Assembly: GCA_009786925.1 (NCBI GenBank)
Contig: WRGY01000126.1
Coordinates: 1 to 64,000, forward strand
Length of the DNA: 64,000 nucleotides
Reading direction: 5' to 3'
Source of the DNA: Defluviitaleaceae bacterium
GTDB taxonomy: Bacteria > Bacillota > Clostridia > Lachnospirales > WQUN01
Made by a program: the position numbers and the translations under genes. The notes beneath the pieces were generated by a model. The model saw only the letters and a program-made list of their open reading frames with translations, searched no databases and was not told the DNA's origin. The stretch's first letter is position 1; each line of letters begins with the position of its first letter. This document shows, piece by piece, positions 16,897-28,093 of this stretch.

Positions 16897-18421
16897 TCCA
16901 AAAGACACCGTAGTACTGATGATACTGGACGGCTTTGGCCTTGGCGATAAAGAAAACAACGCCATCCAACTCGCCGAAACCCCACATCTCGACTGGCTAA
17001 TGGAAAAACATCCATGCCAATCGGGAGCGGCCAGTGGAATGGACGTAGGTCTACCCGATGGTCAAATGGGTAACTCCGAAGTAGGTCATACAAACATCGG
17101 TGCAGGCCGCGTAGTATACCAAGAGCTGACTCGTATTACAAAAGAAATTGCCGATGGGGATTTCTATAATAACGAGGTCTTGCTCGGTGCGGTAGAAAAC
17201 GCAAAAACAAACAACTCTGCTCTGCATCTGTACGGACTTCTTTCGGATGGAGGTGTGCATAGTCACAACTCACATCTATACGGCTTGTTGGAAATGGCAA
17301 AACGAAACGGCCTCTCCGAAGTGTATGTACATGCATTCCTGGATGGCCGCGATACACCGCCTACTTCTGCACTCGGATTTGTAAAGGAACTCGAAGCAGA
17401 AATGAAAAAAATAGGCATTGGCAAAATCGCAACAATCAGCGGTCGGTATTATGCCATGGACCGCGACAACCGCTGGGAAAGAGTCCAACTCGCTTATGAT
17501 GTACTAACCTCCGGCAAGGGCGAAACGGCTTCTTCTGCCGTAGAATGCTTGGAAAAGTCATATGCGGCAGGTGTTAACGATGAGTTTGTAGTCCCAACCT
17601 TCATCCAAAACGACAAAGTTGGTGTCATAAAAGCAAAAGACTCTGTTGTGTTTTTCAACTTCCGACCCGACCGCGCACGCGAAATCACACGCGCATTCTG
17701 CGACCCTGATTTTGATGGGTTTAAGCGTGAGATGATTCCGCTTTATTACGCATGTTTTACAGAGTATGACACGAGCATTCCCAATAAGCATGTAGCATTT
17801 AAGGCGCAGTCAATGAACAATGTACTTGGACAATACCTATCGGATAAGGGGCTTACACAACTTCGTCTTGCAGAGACAGAAAAATACGCTCATGTAACAT
17901 TCTTTTTCAACGGCGGCAACGAGGCTCCCTACGAAGGTGAGGACAGAATCCTCGTCCCTTCACCAAAGGTAGCCACTTATGACTTGCAACCCGAAATGAG
18001 CGCGCCCGAAGTAGCTGACAAGCTATGCGATGCCATAGCGGCACGCAAATATGACCTCATCGTGGTCAACTTTGCAAACTGCGACATGGTAGGACACACA
18101 GGTATGATGGACTCTGCAATCGAGGCAGTACAAACCGTTGACACATGCGTGGCTCGCGCAATGGATGTTATGCTTAAAAATAACACCCGCATGTTTTTGT
18201 GCGCTGACCATGGCAACGCCGACAAAATGGTTGACTCGGCTACAGGCGGGCCTTTTACGGCACATACCACCAACCCTGTTCCGTTTATTTTGTTTAACTG
18301 CGGTGACGGTGTTACACTCGCGCCGGGCGGAAAACTCGCCGATATAGCCCCTACACTGCTCGACCTCATGGGTCTGCCAAAACCACCCGAAATGACAGGC
18401 AAATCCTTGCTTGTTAAGTAA
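16889..18421 (+). CDS. gpmI: 2,3-bisphosphoglycerate-independent phosphoglycerate mutase
   Basis: A 510-residue manganese-dependent enzyme converting 3- to 2-phosphoglycerate. The phosphatase metal motif LDGFG (D14), the catalytic serine in MGNSEVGH (S63) and the C-terminal metal-binding CADHGNADKM are all present. The start is set at TTG 16889, overlapping the tpiA stop by 8 nt: AGGTGG lies upstream and the protein then begins with the usual MSSPKDTVVLMILDG and has the family length. An upstream TTG at 16871 would add six residues without support. Mn-dependent, pH-sensitive GpmI is typical of spore formers. Confidence 0.97.
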   Translation: MSSPKDTVVLMILDGFGLGDKENNAIQLAETPHLDWLMEKHPCQSGAASGMDVGLPDGQMGNSEVGHTNIGAGRVVYQELTRITKEIADGDFYNNEVLLGAVENAKTNNSALHLYGLLSDGGVHSHNSHLYGLLEMAKRNGLSEVYVHAFLDGRDTPPTSALGFVKELEAEMKKIGIGKIATISGRYYAMDRDNRWERVQLAYDVLTSGKGETASSAVECLEKSYAAGVNDEFVVPTFIQNDKVGVIKAKDSVVFFNFRPDRAREITRAFCDPDFDGFKREMIPLYYACFTEYDTSIPNKHVAFKAQSMNNVLGQYLSDKGLTQLRLAETEKYAHVTFFFNGGNEAPYEGEDRILVPSPKVATYDLQPEMSAPEVADKLCDAIAARKYDLIVVNFANCDMVGHTGMMDSAIEAVQTVDTCVARAMDVMLKNNTRMFLCADHGNADKMVDSATGGPFTAHTTNPVPFILFNCGDGVTLAPGGKLADIAPTLLDLMGLPKPPEMTGKSLLVK

Positions 18422-18457
18422 AAAACAAAAACCGAAACACAATATAAGGAGGAATAG

Positions 18458-19810
<1,353 letters not shown>

Positions 19811-19830
19811 TTTTATACGCTCAAATTAAG

Positions 19831-19863
19831 AAAACCCCATACGGTTGACGTTGGGGTTTTTTT
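19831..19863 (+). terminator. Rho-independent terminator of the glycolytic operon
   Basis: Stem AAAACCCCA (19831-19839) pairs with TGGGGTTTT (19852-19860) across a 12-base loop and runs into a T tract. It is 21 bases after the enolase stop. Confidence 0.9.
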
Positions 19864-19883
19864 GTGCGTCGCCCAATCATGAT

Positions 19884-19912
19884 TAGACAAACCAGCCCAT
19901 ATGCGGTAAAAT
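19884..19912 (+). promoter_or_regulatory. Candidate promoter of the SEC-C gene unit
   Basis: TAGACA (19884-19889), a 17-bp spacer and TAAAAT (19907-19912), placed right after the enolase terminator and 30 bases before the next ATG. Confidence 0.5.
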
Positions 19913-19941
19913 TCTAAAAACAAAACTAGGGAGTGAATCAC

Positions 19942-20445
19942 ATGCCTTTATTAGACGCATGGAAGCGTGTTGCATTCGACACGCAAAACCAACCCGTAAA
20001 ACATGTATGGGACGAATATTTGGCAAAAGAAAAATCCGTTTATGTAAGCATTCTCAAAGAGAAAAGAACAAAATTTGAAGGTACAATAGCAGACCTGGCT
20101 AAGGAACTCCGCCTTTCAAATGTACAGATGTGTGCGTGGCTCGACGGCATCCACGAGTGCGTAGATGGGCTTCCGCCGCTTACGGAAGTAGAAGAAAACA
20201 CCGAAATTTCATTTAGCGTTGAGTTTGACCGCCTGTACAAGCAAATGGTGGAATACAAGGCCGACACACTCTACAACCTCGATGAGTGGGACAATATCTT
20301 TACACCCGATGAACAAAGAGACCTATATAAGTCACAAAAAAGCTCACACACAGTAGTACGCAACGAGGCAAAAATCGGTCGCAATGACCCATGTAACTGC
20401 GGGAGCGGCAAAAAATATAAAAAATGTTGCGGAATCATAGCATAA
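19942..20445 (+). CDS. SEC-C motif protein
   Basis: A 167-residue protein of unknown function. It is mostly helical and acidic and ends in a classic SEC-C zinc motif, [13 protein letters not shown] (about 152-164), like that at the C-terminus of SecA. ATG 19942 follows AGGGAG; a GTG nine bases earlier lies in the ribosome site. Proteins of this kind are found alone in many Clostridia, and the motif is thought to bind zinc and perhaps contact ribosomes or SecB-like partners. It begins a cluster with a tsaC-type gene, a phosphatase and upp. Confidence 0.85.
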   Translation: MPLLDAWKRVAFDTQNQPVKHVWDEYLAKEKSVYVSILKEKRTKFEGTIADLAKELRLSNVQMCAWLDGIHECVDGLPPLTEVEENTEISFSVEFDRLYKQMVEYKADTLYNLDEWDNIFTPDEQRDLYKSQKSSHTVVRNEAKIGRNDPCNCGSGKKYKKCCGIIA

Positions 20446-20446
20446 G

Positions 20447-21433
20447 ATGAATATAACACAAGCCGCCAAGCTCATTCGTAAGGGTGAGCTTGTAGCATTC
20501 CCTACGGAGACGGTGTATGGGCTTGGTGCAGACGCTTTTAATGCAGACGCGGTGGCGCGAGTTTATTCCGAAAAAGGACGACCCGGCGACAATCCGCTTA
20601 TTTTGCATATCGCGAATAAAACGCAGTTTTCTGAGATTGCTGACAACCCACCGCCATATGCCTATGAGCTAATCGAAGCGTTTTGGCCGGGTCCTCTTAC
20701 ACTTGTTGCTAAAAAAAATCCGCTCTTGCCTACATGGGTCGGAGGTCATCCCGAAAAAACAACCGCCACAGTTGGTATTAGAATGCCTTCTCATCCGGTG
20801 GCATTAGAGTTTATAAAAGAAGCCGGCATCGTCGCCGCTCCCAGCGCGAACAAATCAGGCAGACCCAGCCCCACAAGCCTGGCGCATGTATTAGAAGATT
20901 TCCCCGACATAGCCGCACTCGACGGCGGGGACTCATATGTAGGTCTGGAATCCACGGTTGTGGACATCACAGGTGACGACCCCGTTATTCTTCGCCCGGG
21001 AACCATAACCGCCGAAAAAATTAACGAATTTGCGATAAGCACAGATAGAGTACCACAGGGACAGCCTCGCGCCCCAGGTATGAAATACAAACACTATGCC
21101 CCACGAGCCGATATGACTCTGGTGTCGGGCAACGCACCCGATGTCGCCGCATATATTTTTAATGAATGCAAAAAAGAGCCGCACTCTCGTGTAGGTGTTC
21201 TTTTTCGGTATAGGATAGAGCGTGGGACACACCTCACACCCCAAAATGCAAAAATCCTCATGCTCGGCGGCGACGATGAGAGTATGGCACGCAATTTGTT
21301 TGCATGTCTGCGTGAGTTTGACAAAATAGGGGTGGACAAAATCTATGCCGAAACTGTATGCGAAAAAGGCATAGGGGTAGCCATAATGGACAGAATGCGT
21401 AAAGCCGCGGAAGGACGTGTCATACATGTTTGA
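20447..21433 (+). CDS. ywlC: Threonylcarbamoyl-AMP synthase (Sua5/YwlC type)
   Basis: A 328-residue enzyme that makes threonylcarbamoyl-AMP from threonine, bicarbonate and ATP for the t6A37 modification of ANN-decoding tRNAs. The YrdC domain (about 1-205) shows KGELVAFPTETVYGLGADA and the KGRPGDNPL loop. The C-terminal Sua5 domain (about 220-328) follows the linker PRAPGMKYKHYAP. It starts one base after the SEC-C stop and overlaps the next gene, an arrangement (ywlC near ywlE and upp) familiar from Bacillus. No defect is visible. Confidence 0.95.
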   Translation: MNITQAAKLIRKGELVAFPTETVYGLGADAFNADAVARVYSEKGRPGDNPLILHIANKTQFSEIADNPPPYAYELIEAFWPGPLTLVAKKNPLLPTWVGGHPEKTTATVGIRMPSHPVALEFIKEAGIVAAPSANKSGRPSPTSLAHVLEDFPDIAALDGGDSYVGLESTVVDITGDDPVILRPGTITAEKINEFAISTDRVPQGQPRAPGMKYKHYAPRADMTLVSGNAPDVAAYIFNECKKEPHSRVGVLFRYRIERGTHLTPQNAKILMLGGDDESMARNLFACLREFDKIGVDKIYAETVCEKGIGVAIMDRMRKAAEGRVIHV

Positions 21434-21869
21434 TGTATTGTTTGTTTGTACAGGAAACACCTGCCGCTCCCCCATGGCGGCAACCCTCGCCGCCGAAATA
21501 TTTACCCAAAAGGGTCTAAAAATCACCGTAGCCTCGGCAGGGGTCAGTGCATATGGTGGTTCGCCTGCCAGCAAAAATGCAATCCTCGCCATGGAGGCCT
21601 TAGGTCTCGACCTTTCTGTACACAAATCGCAGGCCGCCGCGCACGCGCTAATAAAAAATGCCTCGCTCGTACTTACAATGACAAAGGCTCATCTCATGCA
21701 TATAAAAGCCGCCTGCCCCACCGCAAACGCCTTCACATTGGGAGAATACGCGGGCAGTATCGCCGATGTCTCTGACCCCTTCGGCGGCAGTTTGGAAGAA
21801 TATAAAAATTGCGCGACACAAATAAAAAATTTATTGGAAAACTGCATAGAAAAAGGAGGGTTTGTATGA
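21426..21869 (+). CDS. ywlE: Low-molecular-weight phosphatase, YwlE (protein arginine phosphatase) type
   Basis: A 147-residue LMW phosphatase. The P-loop CTGNTCRSP holds nucleophile C8 and R14, and the general acid is in DPFGG. The residue after Asn in the P-loop is Thr (T12), as in B. subtilis YwlE, where it favours phosphoarginine over phosphotyrosine; this suggests arginine phosphatase activity. ATG 21426 is chosen because GGAAGGA lies about ten bases upstream. It overlaps ywlC by 8 nt and the upp start (ATGA). The arginine kinase McsB is not in the window. Confidence 0.9.
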   Translation: MFDVLFVCTGNTCRSPMAATLAAEIFTQKGLKITVASAGVSAYGGSPASKNAILAMEALGLDLSVHKSQAAAHALIKNASLVLTMTKAHLMHIKAACPTANAFTLGEYAGSIADVSDPFGGSLEEYKNCATQIKNLLENCIEKGGFV

Positions 21870-22507
21870 CAGACATCATCGCACAACGGCTTCATATCAA
21901 TACGCACCCGCTCGTCCGTAGCAAAATCACCATGCTGCGTGACAAGGAAACAGGGAGCAAGGAATTTCGAGAACTTGTATCAGAACTTGCGGCATTTATT
22001 TCTTATGAGGCGACAAAAAACACGCCTGTAAAAGAAAAATTTGTCGAGACTCCCGTAGGCACTGCCGAAGGTTGGGAATGCGAGCAAAAATTTGGGCTTG
22101 TGCCGATTTTGCGTGCGGGTTTGGGTATGGTAGACGGCATTTCTAATTTGCTGCCCACTGCAAAGGTAGGGCATATCGGCATTTATCGCGACCCCGCCAC
22201 ACTAAAGCCCGTAGAATACTACTGCAAGCTCCCTCCGGAAATCGACGAGCGCGACATACTTCTCCTCGACCCTATGCTCGCCACAGGACGCACCGCCGAG
22301 GCCGCGATTCGCTACCTAAAAGATGCGGGCGCGAAATGCATAAAACTCTTATGCCTCGTAGCAGTCCGCGAAGGTGTAGAAGAAGTACTGCGCAACCACC
22401 CCGATGTAGACATCTACACAGCCGCATATGATGCAACACTCAACGACCACGGCTATATAGTACCCGGCCTTGGAGATGCAGGCGACAGACTTTTTGGCAC
22501 GAGATAG
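21866..22507 (+). CDS. upp: Uracil phosphoribosyltransferase
   Basis: A 213-residue enzyme that salvages uracil to UMP with PRPP. The PRPP-binding loop reads [10 protein letters not shown], and the C-terminal uracil-binding segment [12 protein letters not shown] is intact. The ATG at 21866 follows AAAGGAGGG and overlaps the ywlE stop (ATGA); the open frame continues 57 bases upstream but that part is inside ywlE. Normal length for the family. Last gene of the ywlC-ywlE-upp unit. Confidence 0.97.
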   Translation: MTDIIAQRLHINTHPLVRSKITMLRDKETGSKEFRELVSELAAFISYEATKNTPVKEKFVETPVGTAEGWECEQKFGLVPILRAGLGMVDGISNLLPTAKVGHIGIYRDPATLKPVEYYCKLPPEIDERDILLLDPMLATGRTAEAAIRYLKDAGAKCIKLLCLVAVREGVEEVLRNHPDVDIYTAAYDATLNDHGYIVPGLGDAGDRLFGTR

Positions 22508-22525
22508 AGGACTGGAGAGATTTTT

Positions 22526-24181
22526 ATGAAATATATTTTTGCACTATTTTTTATCGCTTTTTTTATCATTTTTACAGCATGTGGTGTTGATTCATCGGAT
22601 GAGTTGTTGACCCATCACATGGAAGAAATTTTACCCGCGCCATCTTCGGCAGGCCCCCCACCCTCCCCCATCCCAAGCCCGGAAACTGTAATCTACATTC
22701 CTGAGCCTGAACCCGGAGATTTTTCGTTTGAAACGGGGACATATGGATTTTCTGCGCGGGGAGCGGGGAGCGTTAGTCGCACCAACGAAGCCGCAAGAGC
22801 GGGTGATTACTCTTTGCTTGTCACGGGACGCACTGCTTCTTGGAATGGGATTACCGTAGATGTGACCGACCGCTCTGTTCCCTTTGGCGAATACGAGTTT
22901 ACTCTATGGGTAATGCCTACGGATGCCGCAGGTGCAACAAATTTTCAGCTTACGGCAGAATTTGTGCTGGACGGAAGCACCACATGGCGCGGATTTGGCG
23001 GCACAGAGGCTCGTGTAAGGGCGCAACCGGGCGAGTGGACTTTTATGCGTGGCACATTGCCGTTTTACGGTTTTGACTCCGTAAATGTATATATCGAAAC
23101 CGACAGTGCGGGTGCTACAGCGGATTTTTTCATTGATGATGTGAGCTTCCGCAGTATCGCTGTAGAATATGCATTTGACGAAAATCTGCCGCGATTGTTT
23201 GAAATCTATGCCGACTATTTTATTTTTGGTACAGCGGTTGTTCCGCGTGATATGCGCGGCATACGGCTGGATTTTATCCGCCACCATTTTAATGCCGTAA
23301 CCGCAGGCAATGACATGAAGCCTGATGCCATACAGCCACGTCCGGGTGATTTTACATTTGATGTAGCGGACGAAATAGTGCGCGAGACATTGGATAGTGG
23401 TATGTATATGGTCGGGCATACATTGGCATGGCATTCTCAGTCACCTGACTGGATGAATCCCGAGGGCATCAGCCGCGAAGAAGCCATAGAAAACCTCGTG
23501 ACACATATCACCGAAGTTGTAACGCGCTACAGAGGCCAAGTCATCGTATGGGATGTGGTCAACGAGGCATTCCCGAGTTCCGTACCCATCGGCCAAAACC
23601 CCTCCGACTGGCGCAGACATCTGCGGCCTACGCCTTGGCTCGCGGCGATTGGATACGAATATATCGAGATTGCCTTCCGTGCCGCACATGCCGCAGACCC
23701 CAATGCAATTTTAATCTACAACGATTACAATATGGACAATGTGGGCAAACGCGAAGCCGCCTTCCATATGATACAAGAATTGCGCGAAAACGGTGTCCCC
23801 ATACATGGTGTGGGAATGCAGGGTCACTACAGCCTACGCACCACCCCACAGCATGTAGAAAACTCCATCATACGCTTCCGCGAACTTGGCGATGATTTTT
23901 TGATTAGCATCACAGAACTTGACATCACCGCACAAGGCTCACTCGGCCATGATGTAATGCCAGAGATGTTCGAAATGCAACAGGCGATTATGTATGCGCG
24001 TTTGTTTCAAATTTTCCGCTACCATGCCGACGCGATTCATCGCGTAACATTGTGGGGACTGTGTGATGCAACAAGCTGGCGCGCCGACCGCTTCCCACTT
24101 CCATTCAACCGTGACCTCTCGGCAAAACTTGCCTTCCATGCCATCGCCGACCCTGATGGCTTTTTGGATTTGCATGGCTGA
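22526..24181 (+). CDS. GH10 endo-beta-1,4-xylanase lipoprotein with N-terminal carbohydrate-binding module
   Basis: A 551-residue exported xylan-degrading enzyme. The signal peptide ends in a lipobox (FTAC, Cys19), so it is tethered to the membrane. A Pro-rich linker (36-62) leads to a CBM4_9-like beta-sandwich (about 65-210) and a GH10 TIM barrel (about 220-548). The acid/base glutamate is E347 in VVNEAF and the nucleophile E464 in ITELDI; WHSQSPDW also matches the family. It cleaves internal xylan bonds at the cell surface. No other xylan gene adjoins. A strong terminator follows. Confidence 0.95.
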   Translation: MKYIFALFFIAFFIIFTACGVDSSDELLTHHMEEILPAPSSAGPPPSPIPSPETVIYIPEPEPGDFSFETGTYGFSARGAGSVSRTNEAARAGDYSLLVTGRTASWNGITVDVTDRSVPFGEYEFTLWVMPTDAAGATNFQLTAEFVLDGSTTWRGFGGTEARVRAQPGEWTFMRGTLPFYGFDSVNVYIETDSAGATADFFIDDVSFRSIAVEYAFDENLPRLFEIYADYFIFGTAVVPRDMRGIRLDFIRHHFNAVTAGNDMKPDAIQPRPGDFTFDVADEIVRETLDSGMYMVGHTLAWHSQSPDWMNPEGISREEAIENLVTHITEVVTRYRGQVIVWDVVNEAFPSSVPIGQNPSDWRRHLRPTPWLAAIGYEYIEIAFRAAHAADPNAILIYNDYNMDNVGKREAAFHMIQELRENGVPIHGVGMQGHYSLRTTPQHVENSIIRFRELGDDFLISITELDITAQGSLGHDVMPEMFEMQQAIMYARLFQIFRYHADAIHRVTLWGLCDATSWRADRFPLPFNRDLSAKLAFHAIADPDGFLDLHG

Positions 24182-24209
24182 TTTGGTCAGTAAAGGGTAA
24201 TTGCATTTA

Positions 24210-24239
24210 AAAAAGGGGATGCCTAGACATCCCCTTTTT
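24210..24239. terminator. Bidirectional terminator
   Basis: A 12-bp perfect stem (24210-24221 with 24228-24239), GGGGATG core, six-base loop, A tract on one side and T tract on the other. It can serve both the xylanase gene and the convergent minus-strand gene that ends at 24245. Confidence 0.9.
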
Positions 24240-24244
24240 ATAAC

Positions 24245-24772
24245 CTACGCAAGCCAGTTATAATAACCATCCTGCGTGTTGTCGCTTCTTCCTTCGTTTA
24301 GCATCTCAAGCTTTTGTGAGATTAGCTCTGCCCATGCTTGTTTATGGGCAGGAAGTTCGAACTCCGTGCGTGTTTCTGCTCCGAGCAAGTCGCGGATTAG
24401 CCCTACGCCCCTGTTTGCATCATCACCGAAGGCGAGACCAAACTCCAGATATTTGCCCGGGTTTTGTGCTTTCCACTCTTCCAGGCCGGGTACAGCTTCT
24501 TCTAAGTCGAGGATTAATGCCTTGTAGCGCACCATTGCCTCAGGGTCGTTTGCCATGTTTTCTAGTGTTTGCTGCGAAATCTCGATGTTACGCGCACCTT
24601 CGCCCCAGTTGGACGAACTCGTCGATATATTCCAGCCTGGCATCATGGAACGCAAAGACTCCAACACTTCATTTGCGGATTTCCTTGTACCTTGTTTCTC
24701 ATCCACGATTTGCCTTGCTCTGCGATAGGAAGCCTCCGTTACGGCAAGCCCACTCAAATTAACAATACTCAA
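24245..24772 (-). CDS. Conserved-looking small protein of unknown function
   Basis: A soluble protein of about 175 residues with no signal peptide or membrane segment and a predicted helical make-up. It begins MSIVNLSGLAVTEASYRRARQ and contains an Ile-Ser-Gln-Gln-Thr-Leu-Glu-Asn-Met segment near the middle. I do not recognise the family with confidence; it resembles proteins often found as lone genes in Clostridia. TTG 24772 is taken as start because AAGGAG (24783-24788) is ten bases upstream; a GTG at 24781 is only one base from that site. It shares a terminator with the xylanase gene. Confidence 0.7.
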   Translation of the reverse strand: MSIVNLSGLAVTEASYRRARQIVDEKQGTRKSANEVLESLRSMMPGWNISTSSSNWGEGARNIEISQQTLENMANDPEAMVRYKALILDLEEAVPGLEEWKAQNPGKYLEFGLAFGDDANRGVGLIRDLLGAETRTEFELPAHKQAWAELISQKLEMLNEGRSDNTQDGYYNWLA

Positions 24773-24870
24773 CTTATCCACTCTCCTTGTGATGACGCGC
24801 TGTTTGCACGTCTTATTTTTGTTCCCGTTACCTCTATATCGTCAAGCCTGTGACAAAACCTTAGGATATG

Positions 24871-27435
24871 TCAAATAGAGCCCTTTCTCCCGTGGAGGCG
24901 CAAGAACAGTTTTCTTCCAAAGTCCACAAACACCACGCTGGAGGCCAAAATGAGTACAAGCGAAAACTCCCTAAGGCTAAGTCCCGTAGTCCTAAACACC
25001 GTCCCGCCAAAATAAATCAGCATAATCTGCAATACCGATACCGCAAGCATAATCCCGATAAACATTTTATTACGCGCAATATAAGCAAAAATATTTAATC
25101 TATGTGTCCGCGCATTTAGGCTGTTGAATACGCCCGCAAATATAAATAATGCAAAAAACGCAGTGAGTACATCCTCAAAAAATGTAAGTTTGAAGAATGC
25201 CAAACTAAGCAAAGTTGTATAAACCCCTGTAGCTACGATTTGGCTATACATATAGCGGTTGATAATCGGCTCGGTGCGTCGCTTGGGCTTTTCCAGCATA
25301 TACTCCGCCAGTGGTGTCTCGCCCGCATATGCCAGCCCTGCCAATGTGTCCATTATCATATTAATCCAAAGCATCTGTATGACCGTAACAGGCACAGGCA
25401 CGCCAATAAACGGCCCGATTACACTGACTCCCACCGCACATAAGTTAATAGTAAGCTGAAAAATCAAAAACTTACGAATGCTCTTAAAAATAGTACGGCC
25501 ATATAACACGGCCTTTACAATAGAAGCAAAATTATTGTCCAAAATGACAACATCGCCCGCCTCCTTTGCAATTTCCGTTCCATCACCCATCACAAATCCC
25601 ACGTCAGCCTTTTTTAAAGCGGGTGCATCATTCACACCATCTCCGGTCATGCCTGCGACCAGTCCCATTTCTTGTGACAGCCGCACAAGTCGCCCCTTGT
25701 CAGAAGGCAATGCTCGCGCAACTACACGCAGTGACGGCAATATTTTTTTTACTTCTGTGTCGGACATTTGATTTAGATGTCGACTTGTTAAAATTTCACC
25801 TTGCAGACCAAGCTTATGTGCAACAGAAACAGCCGTGTCCATATTGTCACCCGTCACCATCACCACCTGCACGCCCGCACCATGGATTTCTTCGATTGCG
25901 CCCTTTGCCTCGGGACGGATTTCGTCACGTATTCCTATAAAGCCAACTAAACGCAGTCCGCGCAAGTTTCCGCTTTCGCCTTCACAAATCGCCAGCATAC
26001 GCATACCCTCACGAGCCTGCGCTTGCAATGCCGCTTTCCCGCTCTCCCGCAAGACATCACTGCATAGCGGCAACAATACCTCCGGTGCGCCTTTGACCAA
26101 CACCTTATTTACCTCACCGCTCACCACAGCCACCGACATTTTATCTTTTGAGTTAAATGGTGTAGAAGAATCCTTTTTGCATAATGGCAAACGCGCCGCA
26201 TTTTCCTTCACATATTCCAGTAATGCACGGTCGGTGGAATTACCCCCGATTGCCCGAGTGCGCATTTTTTTTGTCGCAAGCATGGCAGAGTTATTATAGA
26301 AGCAATTGAGTGCGACACGTTCATATATTGGTGTTTTTCTAAACTCTTCCGCGTCAAAAATCCTGCCTTCGGGCGTGATAAAACTAACGACCTCAAGCAC
26401 ACCCCGCGTGAGTGTGCCGGTTTTATCCGTAAATAAAATATTCATACTGCCCGAAGTTTCTATCCCGACGAGTTTACGCACAAGCACATTGTCCTTTAAC
26501 ATCCTGCGCATATTGGCCGAAAGCACGACTGTAATCATCATAGGCAAACCCTCGGGTACAGCCATCACGATTACAGTAATACCCAGCGTCACCGCCATCA
26601 TCACATCAGGGAAAATCATGTGAAAATCGCTGACATGCTCCACCACTCTTGCAAAGTTAAAACCATTTGCAATCACAATCGAATTAAATAAATTTGCAAT
26701 CACAACAAAAACAGCGGCGGCATACCCAAAGCGGCTAATAGTTTTTGCAAGCTGTGCAAGGCGTGCCTTCAGTGGGCTGTCTATAGTGGCTTCTTGTATT
26801 TCTACTGCCAACTGCCCATAAAATGTACCGTCGCCCACACGACTGACACACATTACTCCCTCGCCACTGCATACCACACTACCGCGGAACAGCTCCGTGG
26901 CCGAAAGGAAATCGCCATCACCTGCTGTCCTGCTAAAACCCCCACCTATTTTGCAAGCCTCTTTTGTTTCTCCATTTAGTGCGGACTGGTCTACATGGAG
27001 TTCTCCCTGCAAAAGCACACCATCGGCAGGCACCCTCTCCCCTGCCCCGATGCTTACGATGTCACCCACAACAAGCTCGTCTATACTAAGCTCCACCAAA
27101 CGCCCATCGCGTTTTACGCGGCATTTTATATTAGCAGCTTCTTCTTGCAGTTTTTCAAACGCTGTTTCGCTTCCCATTTCCGATAACGTAGAAATAAGCG
27201 TCGCAAGCAAAACCGCCACCGCGATTCCTACACTTTCGTACCAGTTAGCATCACGGAACATAAGCAGCAAATTAACACCCAATGCCAAAAGCAAAATTCT
27301 AATAATCGGGTCGCCAAAGCTCGCCAAATACCTCCTAAAAAAACTCACCCTCGCCCTCTTTGTAAGCGCGTTTGTGCCATGCTGTTGCGCCGAGAGTTCA
27401 GCGTTTTTTGTGCTATGCCCTTTATATTTGTTCAT
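24871..27435 (-). CDS. P-type calcium-transporting ATPase
   Basis: An 854-residue type II P-type ATPase that probably exports Ca2+. It has the actuator NGET (154-157), the membrane-helix-4 motif PEGLP (294-298), the phosphorylation site DKTGTLT (D337), and the hinge TGDGVNDAPAL. About ten membrane helices, including a C-terminal cation-ATPase block, fit the PMCA/PacL-like family. ATG 27435 follows AAGGAGG. It lies 24 bases downstream of the Crp/Fnr-like regulator and is probably co-transcribed with it. Mg2+ or another cation cannot be excluded. Confidence 0.92.
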   Translation of the reverse strand: MNKYKGHSTKNAELSAQQHGTNALTKRARVSFFRRYLASFGDPIIRILLLALGVNLLLMFRDANWYESVGIAVAVLLATLISTLSEMGSETAFEKLQEEAANIKCRVKRDGRLVELSIDELVVGDIVSIGAGERVPADGVLLQGELHVDQSALNGETKEACKIGGGFSRTAGDGDFLSATELFRGSVVCSGEGVMCVSRVGDGTFYGQLAVEIQEATIDSPLKARLAQLAKTISRFGYAAAVFVVIANLFNSIVIANGFNFARVVEHVSDFHMIFPDVMMAVTLGITVIVMAVPEGLPMMITVVLSANMRRMLKDNVLVRKLVGIETSGSMNILFTDKTGTLTRGVLEVVSFITPEGRIFDAEEFRKTPIYERVALNCFYNNSAMLATKKMRTRAIGGNSTDRALLEYVKENAARLPLCKKDSSTPFNSKDKMSVAVVSGEVNKVLVKGAPEVLLPLCSDVLRESGKAALQAQAREGMRMLAICEGESGNLRGLRLVGFIGIRDEIRPEAKGAIEEIHGAGVQVVMVTGDNMDTAVSVAHKLGLQGEILTSRHLNQMSDTEVKKILPSLRVVARALPSDKGRLVRLSQEMGLVAGMTGDGVNDAPALKKADVGFVMGDGTEIAKEAGDVVILDNNFASIVKAVLYGRTIFKSIRKFLIFQLTINLCAVGVSVIGPFIGVPVPVTVIQMLWINMIMDTLAGLAYAGETPLAEYMLEKPKRRTEPIINRYMYSQIVATGVYTTLLSLAFFKLTFFEDVLTAFFALFIFAGVFNSLNARTHRLNIFAYIARNKMFIGIMLAVSVLQIMLIYFGGTVFRTTGLSLREFSLVLILASSVVFVDFGRKLFLRLHGRKGSI

Positions 27436-27459
27436 AACCGGCCTCCTTACATAGACAAG

Positions 27460-28080
27460 TTATACATATGCAGAGCATGGCCACTTTAGTATAACGAAAT
27501 AACTCCTCTCATAATCAATCAGCCCATCCTTTTTCATGCGAGACAGCTCTCTCGATAACGCGCTGCGCTCTACATTGAGATACTCTGCCATAATATTTCT
27601 GTTTATGGGTATGCTAAAAGAAAGGCTTTTTTTCTCGCAAGAAATTTTGTGCAAGTAGTTAAGGATTTTTTCACGAACTGTAGGCTCCAACAGACAGTTG
27701 ATTCTTTCATGGAGTTCGAGACCTTTTTCTGCTACGAGGGTTATAAAATTTTGTAACATTGTTTTGTGGTTAATGCAATTTTCGTCACAAGGAGTCAAAA
27801 TTTTATTGTAAGCAACCATCATTACGGTGGTGTCACGAGTGGCTTGTACGGTTAGCGGACTCACACGGCCGGGGCTTGCGGCCAAAAGTACGCCTATTGC
27901 ACCGCCCTTTTCCACCATGGTTATGATAATCATCTTGCCTGTGGCATTCCATTTTATAGACTGCACACTGCCCTCCAGTATAAAACCGAACTCATCTGCC
28001 TCTGCACCTGCTTCTATTATGATTTCGCCTTTTTTGAAATAGGCGATGCGCGTGTTTTTGCATTTTTCAAAAATCTCCAT
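27460..28080 (-). CDS. Crp/Fnr-family transcriptional regulator
   Basis: A 206-residue regulator with an N-terminal cyclic-nucleotide-like sensor barrel (about 10-120) and a C-terminal HTH (NIMAEYLNVERSALSRELSRM). Cysteines occur at C7 and in the CDENC segment at about residues 99-103, but not in the spacing of an Fnr iron-sulphur cluster. I start at ATG 28080, preceded by AGGGAG, since the upstream part of the open frame contains the palindrome at 28094-28109. It is divergent from the ABC importer operon at 28169 and upstream of the P-type ATPase. Activation or repression of both is likely; the signal is unknown. Confidence 0.88.
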   Translation of the reverse strand: MEIFEKCKNTRIAYFKKGEIIIEAGAEADEFGFILEGSVQSIKWNATGKMIIITMVEKGGAIGVLLAASPGRVSPLTVQATRDTTVMMVAYNKILTPCDENCINHKTMLQNFITLVAEKGLELHERINCLLEPTVREKILNYLHKISCEKKSLSFSIPINRNIMAEYLNVERSALSRELSRMKKDGLIDYERSYFVILKWPCSAYV

Positions 28081-28093
28081 TGCGCTCCCTTTC

